A stretch of DNA of 64,000 nucleotides from NCBI RefSeq assembly GCF_003854895.1, contig NZ_CP033966.1, positions 1,984,001 through 2,048,000 of the forward strand, read 5' to 3'. The notes under the pieces were generated by a model. That model saw only the letters and a list, made by a program, of their open reading frames with translations, made no database searches and was not told where the DNA came from. Both the position numbers and the translations under genes were made by a program. This stretch comes from Pigmentiphaga sp. H8 (GTDB lineage Bacteria; Pseudomonadota; Gammaproteobacteria; Burkholderiales; Burkholderiaceae_B). Within the stretch, counting starts at the first letter, position 1; every line of letters starts with the position of its first letter. This document shows, piece after piece, positions 15,910 to 25,680 of the stretch.

Positions 15910-16791
15910 ATGCTCCAACAGCAACTCGTCAACGCACTATCGCTGGGATGCGTTTACGCTCTGTTCGCGCTCGGCTTCACGCTGGTATTCGGCGTGCTGG
16001 GCGTCATCAATCTTTCGCACGGCGCCGTGTTCATGGTGGGCGCCTACGTGGCGCTGCAGCTGATCACCCAGTTCGACCTGCCCCTGTGGGCCGGCCTGGC
16101 CGCCGCGGCGGTGGGCAGCGGCATCGTCGGCATCCTGATCGACGTGCTCGTCCTGAAGCGCCTGCGCAAGCGCAACGCGCCCCACCTCATACCCATGATC
16201 GCCACCATAGGCGTGGCCATCGCGCTCAACAGCGGCATGCAGGGCATCTACGGCGCCGCCAACATGCGCTTCCCGTCCGGCCTGGTGCCCGACGACGCCA
16301 TCGAGATCGCCGGGCTGCACATGACCGTGATCGAGCTCGTCATCATCTTCCTGTCGTTCGCGCTCATGGCCGCGCTGATGGTCGTCATGAAGCGGACCCA
16401 GCTGGGCAGGGGGCTGCGCGCCATCGCCGAATCGCCCAAGGCGGCCTCGCTGCTGGGCATCAACGTCGAGGGGCTGTTCATGCTGACGTCCTTCGCCGCG
16501 GCCGCCCTGGGCGGCGTGGCCGGCGTGCTGATCGGCCTCTATTCCAACGCGGTGTTCCCGCTGATGGGCCAGCCCATGCTGCACAAGGGCATCGCCGTCA
16601 TCATCCTGGGCGGCATGGGCGACATCCGCGGCGCCATGATAGGCGGCCTGTTCCTGGGCTTCGCGGAGGTGCTGTCGGTGGCCTACATCGGCTCCACCAT
16701 GCGCGACGCCGTGGCCTTCGGCCTCCTGTTCCTGATCCTGCTCGTTCGCCCGCAGGGCTTGTTCGGCAAGGTGCTGGAACGCAAGGCATAA
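15910..16791 (+). CDS. livH: Branched-chain amino acid ABC transporter permease LivH
   Basis: 293 residues, about eight membrane helices, with the LivH pattern NALSLGCVYALFALGFTLVF at the start, GVINLSHGAVFMVGAYV, and the cytoplasmic coupling loop AIAESPKAASLLGINVE. It forms the membrane channel with LivM. The ATG lies directly after the G-rich end of a dispersed repeat. Co-oriented with livM 15 bp downstream. Confidence 0.95.
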   Translation: MLQQQLVNALSLGCVYALFALGFTLVFGVLGVINLSHGAVFMVGAYVALQLITQFDLPLWAGLAAAAVGSGIVGILIDVLVLKRLRKRNAPHLIPMIATIGVAIALNSGMQGIYGAANMRFPSGLVPDDAIEIAGLHMTVIELVIIFLSFALMAALMVVMKRTQLGRGLRAIAESPKAASLLGINVEGLFMLTSFAAAALGGVAGVLIGLYSNAVFPLMGQPMLHKGIAVIILGGMGDIRGAMIGGLFLGFAEVLSVAYIGSTMRDAVAFGLLFLILLVRPQGLFGKVLERKA

Positions 16792-16806
16792 GGACGCAGA
16801 CAAGAA

Positions 16807-17664
16807 ATGGAATGGTTCGATAACTTCTGGTCGATCTACAGCAACCTGGTGCTGACCCTGGGTACCAACGCCTTGCTGGCGCTGTCGATCTACCTGACGC
16901 TTTCGTGCGGCATGCTGGCCATGGCCAATGCCGCTTTCATGGGGATAGGCGCCTACACCGCGTCCATCCTGACGATGAACTTCGAGATGTCCTTCCCCGT
17001 GGCGCTGCTGGGCGGCATGGCCGCGCCCATGCTGGTGGCCTTCGTCATCGGCAAGCCCACGCTGCGCCTGTCCGGGGTCTACCTGGCCATGGCCACGCTG
17101 GGCTTCGGCGAGGTGGTCCGGGTCGTGATCCTGAACACGGAATCGTGGACGGGCGGCGCGCTGGGCCTGAACGGCATCCCCCAGCTGACGCAGTGGTGGC
17201 ACATCGCGCTGGCCGTGGTGCTGGCGCTGGCCGTGCTGTTCCGGCTGCTGCGCTCGAAGGTCGGCCGCGCGTTCGAGGCCATCAAGGAGGACGAAACCGC
17301 CGCCGGGCTGATGGGCATCGACGTCAACAACACCAAGATGCTGGCCTTCGTCCTGGGGGCGCTGCTGGCGGGGCTCGCGGGCGCGCTGAACGCCCACCTG
17401 ACGTTCTTCATCGGTCCCAACGAATACGGCTTCGACCGGGGCGTCGAGATCCTGACCATGACCATCCTGGGCGGCATCGGCAGCCTGGCCGGGCCGGTGG
17501 CCGGCGCCGTGATCCTGACGCTGCTGCCCGAGACGCTGCGCGCGTTCAACGATTTCCGGCTGGTCATCAACGGCGTGATCCTGGTCCTGATCGTGCTGTT
17601 CCTGCCCAAGGGCATCTGGGATCCGACGCTGCTGCGCAGCTGGTTCCGCCGGCGGAGCCACTGA
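16807..17664 (+). CDS. livM: Branched-chain amino acid ABC transporter permease LivM
   Basis: 285 residues of multi-spanning permease. LivM features are SIYLTLSCGMLAMANAAFMG, GVYLAMATLGFGEVVRVV, the coupling motif AIKEDETAAGLMGIDVNN, and GGIGSLAGPVAGA. The C-terminus ends LLRSWFRRRSH. Only one base separates its stop from the livG start, so translation is coupled. Confidence 0.95.
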   Translation: MEWFDNFWSIYSNLVLTLGTNALLALSIYLTLSCGMLAMANAAFMGIGAYTASILTMNFEMSFPVALLGGMAAPMLVAFVIGKPTLRLSGVYLAMATLGFGEVVRVVILNTESWTGGALGLNGIPQLTQWWHIALAVVLALAVLFRLLRSKVGRAFEAIKEDETAAGLMGIDVNNTKMLAFVLGALLAGLAGALNAHLTFFIGPNEYGFDRGVEILTMTILGGIGSLAGPVAGAVILTLLPETLRAFNDFRLVINGVILVLIVLFLPKGIWDPTLLRSWFRRRSH

Positions 17665-17665
17665 C

Positions 17666-18441
17666 ATGCTGAAACTACAATCCATCTCCAAGAGCTTCGG
17701 CGGATTGCACGTACTGCAGGACGTCAACATCGAGGTTCCGCAAGGGACGATCTTCGGACTGATCGGCCCCAACGGCGCGGGCAAGACGACGGTGTTCAAC
17801 CTGATCACCGGCCTGCTCGAACCCACGGGCGGCTCGCTCACCTTCGACGGCCAGGATCTCGTGGGCGCCAAGCCGCACCAGATCACCCGGCGCGGCATCG
17901 CCCGCACGTTCCAGAACATCCGCATCTTCAAGGAAATGTCGCTGCTCGAGAACGTGGTGGTCGGCATGCACCGCCACCTGGACTACGGTCCGACCGGCCT
18001 GCTGCTGGCGCTGCCCGGGTTCCGCGCCCAGGAGCGCCGCGCGCGCGAACGGGCGCTCGAGCTGCTGTCCTGGGTCAAGCTGGAGCACAAGGCGCACCAG
18101 ACCGCTGACAACCTGTCCTACGGCGACCAGCGCAAGCTGGAGCTGGCCCGCGCGCTGGCGACCGAGCCTAAGCTGCTGCTGCTGGACGAACCCGTGGCGG
18201 GCATGAACACCGGCGAGAAAGTGGACCTGATGGCCGAGATCGAGAACATCAAGGCGCGGGGCTACACCATCTTCATGATCGAGCACGACATGCGCTTCGT
18301 GATGGGCCTGTGCGACCGCATCGCGGTGCTGAATTTCGGGCGGATCATTGCCGAGGGCCTGCCCGAGGAAATCCGCAACAACCCGATGGTGATCGAGGCC
18401 TACCTGGGACGCGAGGACGACGTGGCGGACGAGGTGCACGC

Positions 18442-18445
<4 letters not shown>
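17666..18445 (+). CDS. livG: Branched-chain amino acid ABC transporter ATP-binding protein LivG
   Basis: 259 residues. Walker A is GPNGAGKTTV, the signature is LSYGDQRKLELARAL (LSYG in place of LSGG, usual for LivG), and Walker B is LLLLDEPVAGM. The ARTFQNIRIF Q-loop and IEHDM switch histidine are intact, so it should be an active ATPase. Its stop overlaps the livF start (ATGA). Confidence 0.96.
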
Positions 18446-19155
<710 letters not shown>

Positions 19156-19173
19156 GGCCCGTCCGGTCATACC

Positions 19174-20118
19174 GTGAAGCTGCCCCTGCCTCCGATGAAG
19201 TCGCTGCGGGCCTTCGAGGCCGCGGCGCGGCTGATGAGCTTCACGGCGGCCGCCGACGAACTCTGCGTCACGCAGGTGGCGGTCAGCCGCCAGGTCCGCG
19301 GCCTGGAGGATTTCCTGGGCGTGGAGCTGTTCGACCGGCGCGGGCAGTCGATCGCGCTGACCAAGGCGGGCAGCCGCTATTATCCCGCGGTGCGCCGGGC
19401 GCTCAACGACCTGGGGTTCGCGACCTCGCAGCTCAGCCGGCGCGGGCAGCCGCAGGTGCTGTCCATCCTGGCCTACAACACGTTCGCGCAGTGCTGGCTG
19501 ATTCCCATGCTGCCGGCTTTCCACGAGCAGCATCCCTCGGTGGAGATCCGGCTGTCGGCGTCCTCGGCCCTGGTCGATTTCAATCACCAGGATTTCGACG
19601 CCGCCATCCGTTTCGGGGTACCCGATATCCCGGGAATCGAAGTCGACATGCTGGCGCCGATCGAACTCGTGCCGGTCATGAGTCCGGATCTCCTGGCGCA
19701 GGCCGGCGGGACGCCGGACGTGTCGGCCATGCTCGAGCTGCCGCTATTGCATTCGCTTGCCCGTCCGGGAGACTGGGAGGGCTGGTTCCGCCACGCGGGG
19801 CTGGCCAGCGACCATGCCGGCCGGGGCCACAAGTTCGAGAGTTCGCTGATGGCCTACGAGGCGGCGATACGCGGCCTGGGCGTGGCGCTGGGTGTCCGCA
19901 TCCTGGTCGAGGGCTACCTGGCGTCGGGGCAGCTCGTCGCGCCGTTCGACACCTCTTATCGGCCCGCGGGCGGCTATTTCCTCGTGCATCCCAAGGACCG
20001 AGCCCCCACCGCCGCGTTCCGGGCGTTCCGCCGATGGCTGCTGTCCGAGCTGGGCTCGCGCGCCGACGACGTGATGGACGAGCCGCCGCCGCCCCCCTCG
20101 GCCAACCCTACAAAATAG
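19174..20118 (+). CDS. LysR-family transcriptional regulator (GcvA-like)
   Basis: 314 residues from a GTG start. The N-terminal winged helix-turn-helix reads MKSLRAFEAAARLMSFTAAA...VTQVAVSRQVRGLEDFLG, with LFDRRGQSIALTKAG. The effector domain follows (LSILAYNTFAQCWLIPMLPA), similar to GcvA-type LysR proteins. A second possible start is the ATG at 19195. Its position, in line with the liv operon and followed at 88 bp by an aldolase-family gene, suggests it regulates the downstream aldolase/Bug pair rather than the transporter, but this is inference. Confidence 0.93.
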   Translation: MKLPLPPMKSLRAFEAAARLMSFTAAADELCVTQVAVSRQVRGLEDFLGVELFDRRGQSIALTKAGSRYYPAVRRALNDLGFATSQLSRRGQPQVLSILAYNTFAQCWLIPMLPAFHEQHPSVEIRLSASSALVDFNHQDFDAAIRFGVPDIPGIEVDMLAPIELVPVMSPDLLAQAGGTPDVSAMLELPLLHSLARPGDWEGWFRHAGLASDHAGRGHKFESSLMAYEAAIRGLGVALGVRILVEGYLASGQLVAPFDTSYRPAGGYFLVHPKDRAPTAAFRAFRRWLLSELGSRADDVMDEPPPPPSANPTK

Positions 20119-20206
20119 TTGGCCTGATCCGCCCGAAAAGTCATTTCCCCTTCGCCTGGCGTATGCGCAGAATGTACGGCACGACTTTGCGCAGGAGGAA
20201 TCGACG

Positions 20207-20998
20207 ATGGCTGAACTGGCGGACCTGGGTATCGCATCCATGCGGTCCCGATGCTCCGAAGCCGAATGGGAGGCTCGGGTCAATCTGGCGGCGTGTTACC
20301 GCCTGGTCGAGTTCTACGGGATGGCCGACATGGCCGCCAACCATATCTCGGCCCGGGTGCCCGGCGAGGAAAACGCATTCCTGATCAACGCCTACGGGTT
20401 GCTGTACGAGGAAATCACCGCGTCCAGCCTGATCAAGATCAACGCCGACGGCGAAGTCCTGAGCGCGCCCGATTTCGGACCGGACCTGAAGTACGGCGTC
20501 AACCGCGCGGGTTTCGTCATCCACAGCGCGATCCACCAGGCCAGGCACGAACTGTCGTGCGTCATCCATACGCACACCTGGCCCGGGATGGCCGTGTCGG
20601 CGCTCGAGTGCGGCCTGTTGCCGCTGGCGCAGACCTCGATGCGCTTCGTCAACATCAGCTACCACGACTACCAGGGCGTGGTGCTGGACGAGGCGGAGCA
20701 GGCTTCCCTGGTGGCCGACCTGGGCGACAACAACGCCATGATCCTGAGGAACCACGGATTGCTGACCGTCGGGCGGACGATACCCGAGGCATTCAACGCC
20801 ATGCATCGCCTGGAACTGTCCTGCAAGCTGCAGCTGGCGGCCATGGCCTGCAACAGCCCGCTGAATCCCGTTCCCCAGGACGTCCTGGACAAGACCTACA
20901 TGAACTACCAGCCGCAGACCCGGCGGCCGTACGGCGTCATGGAATGGCCCGCGCTGCTGCGCAAGCTGGACCGGATCGATCCGAGCTACCGGCTATAG
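20207..20998 (+). CDS. Class II aldolase/adducin-family protein
   Basis: 263 residues. The zinc-binding motif HTHTWPG and the later histidine in RNHGLLTVG match the class II aldolase/adducin fold (fuculose-phosphate aldolase relatives). The N-terminal NLAACYRLVEFYGMADMAANHISARVPGEE is typical of a large subgroup in Burkholderiales that is often annotated only at family level. A strong GGAGGA ribosome site precedes ATG 20207. It is followed 37 bp later by a Bug receptor, suggesting uptake and breakdown of a hydroxy- or sugar-acid. Substrate unknown. Confidence 0.9.
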   Translation: MAELADLGIASMRSRCSEAEWEARVNLAACYRLVEFYGMADMAANHISARVPGEENAFLINAYGLLYEEITASSLIKINADGEVLSAPDFGPDLKYGVNRAGFVIHSAIHQARHELSCVIHTHTWPGMAVSALECGLLPLAQTSMRFVNISYHDYQGVVLDEAEQASLVADLGDNNAMILRNHGLLTVGRTIPEAFNAMHRLELSCKLQLAAMACNSPLNPVPQDVLDKTYMNYQPQTRRPYGVMEWPALLRKLDRIDPSYRL

Positions 20999-21035
20999 CC
21001 CCACGGCAGAACAGAATCAAGACAACGGAGACATC

Positions 21036-22025
21036 ATGACTTTCCTGGCATCCCCCTGGCGCATGAGCCTCGGCGCCGCTTGCATGGCAATCGCCGGGCC
21101 GCTGCTGGCCGGACAGGCCCTGGCGGCTTCCTTTCCCGAGCGGCCGCTCAAGCTCGTCGTCCCCTTTCCGCCCGGCGGCGGGACGGACCTGGTCGGCCGC
21201 ATCGTTGCCGAGAAGATGGGTGAGTACTTCGGCAAGCCGGTCATCGTCGAGAACCGGCCGGGCGGCGGCACGGTCATCGGCACCGACTACGTGGCCAAGA
21301 GTCCGCCCGACGGCTATGCCATCGTGATGGGGACCTTCGCCTACGCGGTCAATCCCAGCCTGCAGCAGAAGCTGCCGTATTCCAACGAGACCTCGCTGAT
21401 GTCCGCCGGCATGGTGGCCAAGGCGCCGAACGTGCTGGTGGTGAATCCGCAGCGTCCCTACAAGACGGTGGCCGAGCTGATCGCCTACGCGAAGGCTAAT
21501 CCCGGGAAGATCAACTATGGGTCCAACGGCAACGGGACCTCCGCGCACCTGGCGGGCGCGCTGTTCGCGACGCTGTCCGGAACGGAACTGACGCACGTGC
21601 CCTACAAGGGTGCGGCGCCGGCGCTGAACGATCTGATCGGCGGGCAGATCGACGTCATCTTCTCGACCATTCCCGGCGCCCTGAGCTACATCAAGGCGGG
21701 CAAGCTGCGGGCGCTGGCGGTAACCTCGGCCGACCGGTCGGCGGTGCTGCCGGACCTGCCCACCGTGGCCGAGGCAGGGGTGGCGGGGTACGACGCCCAG
21801 GCCTGGTACGGCTTTCTCGTCCCGGCCGGTACGCCGGCACCGGTCGTCGACAGCCTGAACCGGGCGATCAACCAGGCGGCCGAGACGCCGGTGTTCCAGC
21901 GCCTGGTGAAAGAGGAGGGCCTGATCAAGGTGACCGGCGATCCGGCGTCGATGGACCGCTACGTACGCGCCGAGGAGAGCCGCTGGCGCAAGATCATCCA
22001 GGACGCCGGCCTGCAACCGAACTGA
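21036..22025 (+). CDS. Bug-family (TctC-type) periplasmic solute receptor
   Basis: 329 residues with a signal peptide (AGQALAAS) followed by FPERPLKLVVPFPPGGGTDL, then IVENRPGGGTVIG, LTHVPYKGAAPALNDL and GGQIDVIFSTIPG, all diagnostic for Bug receptors. GGAGACATC precedes the ATG. No TctA/TctB partner is adjacent. Probably co-transcribed with the class II aldolase gene, so its ligand may be the aldolase pathway substrate. Confidence 0.95.
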   Translation: MTFLASPWRMSLGAACMAIAGPLLAGQALAASFPERPLKLVVPFPPGGGTDLVGRIVAEKMGEYFGKPVIVENRPGGGTVIGTDYVAKSPPDGYAIVMGTFAYAVNPSLQQKLPYSNETSLMSAGMVAKAPNVLVVNPQRPYKTVAELIAYAKANPGKINYGSNGNGTSAHLAGALFATLSGTELTHVPYKGAAPALNDLIGGQIDVIFSTIPGALSYIKAGKLRALAVTSADRSAVLPDLPTVAEAGVAGYDAQAWYGFLVPAGTPAPVVDSLNRAINQAAETPVFQRLVKEEGLIKVTGDPASMDRYVRAEESRWRKIIQDAGLQPN

Positions 22026-22111
22026 GGCCCGCGCCCCGGCAAAAGCACGATATCCTCCGCTCTTTGGCGTCCCGGTGTAGCCGGGACGCGCATCAGCCAG
22101 GAGATCGCTTC

Positions 22112-23401
22112 GTGCAAGCAAGGCATTCCCCGCCGACCCGGATCGCATTGCCGGTCGGCTTCATCGTCGTGCTGGGCATGCTGGCCGGCCTGCCGCCCCT
22201 GTCCATCGACATCAGCCTGCCGGGGCTGCCCGCCATCGGCGCCGAACTCGGCGCCACCGACTCGCAGATGCAGGCGACGCTGGGCGCGTTCATGCTGACC
22301 TTCGGGTTCGGCCAACTGGCCTGGGGACCCTTGTCCGATCGCCACGGACGCCTGCGCGTCATCCTGCTCGGCCTGGCCGTGTACGTGGTGGCGGCCATCG
22401 CCTGCACGCTGGCCGCGGACGGCGCGGCGCTGATCGGCTGGCGGGCGGTCCAGGGCTTCGGCGCATCGGCCGCGTCGGTGGCCGGCATCGCGCTGGTCCG
22501 TGACGTCTTTCCCCAACCGCAGCAGCGCGCCACCATCCAATCCTTCATCGTCGCGGTGCTGAGCCTGGCGCCCATCGTCGCGCCGCTGATCGGCGCGTTC
22601 GTCATCCATGCGGTCGGTTGGCGCGGACTGTTCGCGGTGCTGGCGGGGGCGGGGCTGCTGCTGGCGGTCATCGTCGCGATCCGATTGCGGGCGGGCCGCC
22701 TGCGCGCGCTTCGGGGCGTGCAGCCCGCCGATCCCGAGTCCGAAGGCCCCGGGTCCGGTACCGATCAACCATCGCAGGAAAGCGCCGAGCGTCCGGCGGG
22801 GTATCGCGGCTTTCTCGCGCTGCCCCATGCGCGGGCCCTGTCGTGCGCGCTGGGTGTCGTGTTCTGCGGCATGTTCGTCTTCATCAGCGGATCGCCTTTC
22901 GTGCTGATCGACGGCATGGGCGTATCCAGTTCGGTCTATGCGATCGCGTTCGCGCTGGCCTCGGGCGCGGTGCTGGCGGGATCGCTGGCGACCGCGCGTC
23001 TTTCGCAGCGGGGCGTGCCGCCCCAGCGGGTGCTGTACGCGGGCGTGCGCGGCGCGGCCTGCGCCGGCGTGGCCGCGCTCGCGGTCGGACTCGCGCTGCG
23101 CGGCGCGCACGGGCAATGGTGGGAGATCGCCCTCTTCGTCGTGGCGATGGCGGCCAGTCTTTTCTTCGGCGGCTTCATCATGCCGACCATCTTCGCGCTG
23201 GGATTGCAGGACGCCGGAGCCATGGCGGGCGTGGGCGCCGCGGTGCTGGGCGCATCGCAGATGCTGGGCGGCGCGCTGGGCAGCACGGCGGTGGGCGCGT
23301 TGCCGGTCGCGCCCATCGTCGCGGTGGGAACGCTAGCCGCGCTGTGCGGCGTGGCGATATGGATCATCGCTCGCGTGACGTTCGGCCGCACGCCGTCGTG
23401 A
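22112..23401 (+). CDS. Bcr/CflA-type MFS multidrug efflux transporter
   Basis: 429 residues, twelve-helix MFS exporter. Bcr/CflA features are LSIDISLPGLPAIGAELGA in the first helix, the motif GPLSDRHGRLRVIL, and motif-C-like LAPIVAPLIGAFV. I chose GTG 22112 because AGGAG lies about eight bases before it; an in-frame TTG at 22064 is possible but lacks such a site. A longer cytoplasmic loop rich in Pro/Ser/Gly lies mid-protein. Drug range cannot be inferred. Confidence 0.9.
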   Translation: MQARHSPPTRIALPVGFIVVLGMLAGLPPLSIDISLPGLPAIGAELGATDSQMQATLGAFMLTFGFGQLAWGPLSDRHGRLRVILLGLAVYVVAAIACTLAADGAALIGWRAVQGFGASAASVAGIALVRDVFPQPQQRATIQSFIVAVLSLAPIVAPLIGAFVIHAVGWRGLFAVLAGAGLLLAVIVAIRLRAGRLRALRGVQPADPESEGPGSGTDQPSQESAERPAGYRGFLALPHARALSCALGVVFCGMFVFISGSPFVLIDGMGVSSSVYAIAFALASGAVLAGSLATARLSQRGVPPQRVLYAGVRGAACAGVAALAVGLALRGAHGQWWEIALFVVAMAASLFFGGFIMPTIFALGLQDAGAMAGVGAAVLGASQMLGGALGSTAVGALPVAPIVAVGTLAALCGVAIWIIARVTFGRTPS

Positions 23402-23478
23402 CGATCATGCACGATGCGATGACGTGACAGGGCGCGTGGCGCCGAAGCAAAAAAAATCGTCGCCGGTGTCTAAAAGGG

Positions 23479-23506
23479 TTGACATTGCTTTGAGCACCAT
23501 TAACAC
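23479..23506 (+). promoter_or_regulatory. Sigma70-like promoter of the H1-like gene
   Basis: A perfect TTGACA -35 hexamer at 23479-23484 is followed after 16 bases by TAACAC as the -10 candidate. The start codon is 28 bp downstream, leaving a short leader. The surroundings are unusually AT-rich for this sequence. Confidence 0.55.
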
Positions 23507-23533
23507 TTCGGGCCTCGACTTTTAGAGATTGAT

Positions 23534-24052
23534 ATGGTTAAGAAATCGCAACCCGTTAAGGCAGCTGCCAAGCCGGCAGCCAAGAAGCCGGCCGCGAAGG
23601 TCGCCAAGAAAGCTGCTCCGGCCAAGTCGGCCGGCGTGCTGGCGAAGCTCGAAGCCGCCGCCGTGCGTCTGGGCGATGCCGCCAAGAAGGCGCTCGAGCG
23701 TTCGGAGAAGGCCCGCAAGGAAGCCGCTCAGCGCGTGAGCCTTTACGAGAAGGCCGTCAAGGCCGCCGTGAAGGAAGCCAAGGCTGTCGTGGCCGCAGGC
23801 GACAAGAAGCCTGCTGCCAAGAAAGCCAAGGCCGCGACGAAGGCCGCCGCTCCGGCCAAGAAGGCTGCTGCCAAGCCCGCCGCCAAGGCTGCCAAGCCCG
23901 CGGTGAAGCCGGCCGCCAAGCCCGCCGCCAAGCCGGCTGCCAAGCCTGCCGCGAAGAAGCCCGCCGCCAAGCGCGTGGCGAAGAAGGCCGTTGCTCCGGT
24001 CGCCGCTCCGGCCGCCGCCGAACAGCAGGCCGCTTCGGCTCCCGCCGCCTGA
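23534..24052 (+). CDS. Lys/Ala-rich histone H1-like (AlgP-like) DNA-binding protein
   Basis: 172 residues, almost entirely Ala, Lys, Pro and Val. A central segment of about 45 residues (VLAKLEAAAVRLGDAAKK through VKEAKAVVAA) looks helical, flanked by low-complexity tails of KPAAK/AAKP repeats. This architecture matches bacterial H1-like nucleoid proteins and AlgP-type regulators, which bind DNA non-specifically through Lys-rich tails. The tail repeat number is expected to vary between strains. A strong terminator follows at 24068, so this is a single-gene unit. Confidence 0.88.
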   Translation: MVKKSQPVKAAAKPAAKKPAAKVAKKAAPAKSAGVLAKLEAAAVRLGDAAKKALERSEKARKEAAQRVSLYEKAVKAAVKEAKAVVAAGDKKPAAKKAKAATKAAAPAKKAAAKPAAKAAKPAVKPAAKPAAKPAAKPAAKKPAAKRVAKKAVAPVAAPAAAEQQAASAPAA

Positions 24053-24067
24053 CAGGCTGCTGGATGA

Positions 24068-24099
24068 AAAATGCCGCCCCTCGGGGCGGCATTTTTTTT
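24068..24099 (+). terminator. Rho-independent terminator of the H1-like gene
   Basis: AAAATGCCGCCCC pairs perfectly with GGGGCGGCATTTT (13-bp stem, TC loop) and runs into a T8 tract. Read on the other strand it also ends in T5, so it could stop readthrough from the convergent aldehyde dehydrogenase gene as well. A second hairpin-plus-T6 candidate on the minus strand lies at about 24121-24145. Confidence 0.92.
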
Positions 24100-24182
24100 G
24101 CCGCCGGGCCGCCCCAAGGCAAAAAACGCCCACTCGGGGGGCAGCGCCGCCGCGTAGCGGCATTTCTTGCCTGGAAACTGCG

Positions 24183-25634
24183 TCAGAACGGATAGTGCCG
24201 CGGCGTGGTCTGGACGGTGATCCACCGCAACTCGGTGAATTCGTGGATGCCGGCCTTGCCGCCGAAGCGGCCATAGCCGCTGGCCTTGACGCCGCCGAAC
24301 GGCATCTGCGCCTCGTCGTGCACGGTGGGGCCGTTGATGTGGCAGATGCCGCTCTCGATGCGCTTGGCCACTTCCATCGCCCGCGCGATGTCTCGGCTGA
24401 ACACGGCCGACGATAGTCCGTACTCGCTGTCGTTGGCCACGCGTATGGCTTCCTCGGTACCGCTGACGCGGACGATGCACACCACCGGGCCGAAGGATTC
24501 CTCGCTGTAGATTTCCATCGCCGGGGTCACCTTGTCGAGCACGGTGGCCGCCATGATGTTGCCCTCGATGCTGCCGCCGGCAATGAGTTTGGCGCCCTTG
24601 GACACCGCGTCGTCGATCAGGCGCCGGATGCGCTGGATGGCCTCAGGCGTCACGACGGCGCCCAGTACGACGTCGTCGCGGCGCGGGTCGCCCGCGGGCA
24701 GCGAGGCGGCCTTGGCGGCGAACCTGGCGGCGAAGGCATCGGCGATGGCGTCGTCCACGACCAGTCGTTCGGTGGACATGCAGATCTGGCCCTGGTTCAT
24801 GAAGGCGCCGAAGGCCGCCGCGCCGACCGCGGCATCGAGGTCGGCGTCGTCGAGCACCAGCAGCGGCGCCTTGCCTCCCAGTTCCAGCAGGACCGGTTTC
24901 AGGTGGCGGGCGGCACTCTGGGCGATGATGCGGCCGACGCGGGTCGAGCCGGTGAAGTTGACCCGGCGGATCGCCGGATGGGCGATCAGCGCCTCGACCA
25001 CCGCGGGCGCGTCGTCCGGAGCGTTGGCGACGACGTTGACGGCGCCGGCCGGCAGGCCGGCGTCGCACAGAGTCCGGGCGATCAGGTGATGCGTGGCGGG
25101 GCAGAGTTCGGACACCTTGAAGACGACGGTGTTGCCGCAGGCCAGCGGCATGGCGATCGAGCGCGCGCCGAGGATGATGGGCGCGTTCCAGGGGGCGATG
25201 CCCAGCACCACGCCCACCGGCTGGCGCACGGCCATGGCCAGGCTGCCCGGCACGTCGGAGGGGATGACCTCGCCGGCGATCTGCGTCGTCATGGCGGCGG
25301 CCTCGCGCAGGATGCCGGCGGCGAGGTGCGCGTTGAATCCGGCCCAGCCGCGCGTGGCGCCGGTTTCGGCGATCATGCGGGCGATGAATTCCGGCGTGCG
25401 CTCGTCCAGCAGGTCGGCAGCGCGGTTCAGCAGACGCCGCCGCTCGTTCGGGCCCAGGGCGGCCCAGGCGGGAAAGGCGGCCGCGGCGGCATCGGCGGCG
25501 GCGCGGGCATCGGCCACCGTGGCTGCCGCCGCGCGCGTGCTGTCGGCGCCGGTGACCGGGTCGCGCCGCACGAACGTGGCACCGCCCGTGGCGTCGCGGT
25601 CTTCGTTGTCGATCAGGAGCTTGATGTCGAACAT
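24183..25634 (-). CDS. NAD(P)-dependent aldehyde dehydrogenase, vanillin/salicylaldehyde type
   Basis: 483 residues of the ALDH superfamily. Asn150 (IAPWNAP), Glu251 (LLELGGKAP) and Cys285 (GQICMST) form the expected catalytic set, and NFTGSTRVG is the cofactor-binding turn. The motif QICMSTERLVVDD is typical of vanillin and salicylaldehyde dehydrogenases, which oxidise aromatic aldehydes to acids. The gene follows the Liv-type transporter genes by 46 bp on the same strand, so uptake and oxidation of an aromatic substrate is a reasonable reading. The substrate is not proven. Confidence 0.92.
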   Translation of the reverse strand: MFDIKLLIDNEDRDATGGATFVRRDPVTGADSTRAAAATVADARAAADAAAAAFPAWAALGPNERRRLLNRAADLLDERTPEFIARMIAETGATRGWAGFNAHLAAGILREAAAMTTQIAGEVIPSDVPGSLAMAVRQPVGVVLGIAPWNAPIILGARSIAMPLACGNTVVFKVSELCPATHHLIARTLCDAGLPAGAVNVVANAPDDAPAVVEALIAHPAIRRVNFTGSTRVGRIIAQSAARHLKPVLLELGGKAPLLVLDDADLDAAVGAAAFGAFMNQGQICMSTERLVVDDAIADAFAARFAAKAASLPAGDPRRDDVVLGAVVTPEAIQRIRRLIDDAVSKGAKLIAGGSIEGNIMAATVLDKVTPAMEIYSEESFGPVVCIVRVSGTEEAIRVANDSEYGLSSAVFSRDIARAMEVAKRIESGICHINGPTVHDEAQMPFGGVKASGYGRFGGKAGIHEFTELRWITVQTTPRHYPF

Positions 25635-25680
25635 GGATAGGACTCCAGTAATGGCGGCCCCGCGGCCGCCTTGATTCGTG

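Noticed and set aside
23870..23975. Short direct repeats considered as a CRISPR array
   Set aside because: The units are in-frame codons for KPAA in a Lys/Ala-rich protein, with no spacers.
23522..24274. Gly/Leu/Arg-rich minus-strand frame opposite the H1-like gene
   Set aside because: The repetitive composition is the mirror of the Lys/Ala repeats on the plus strand; it also runs through the terminator.
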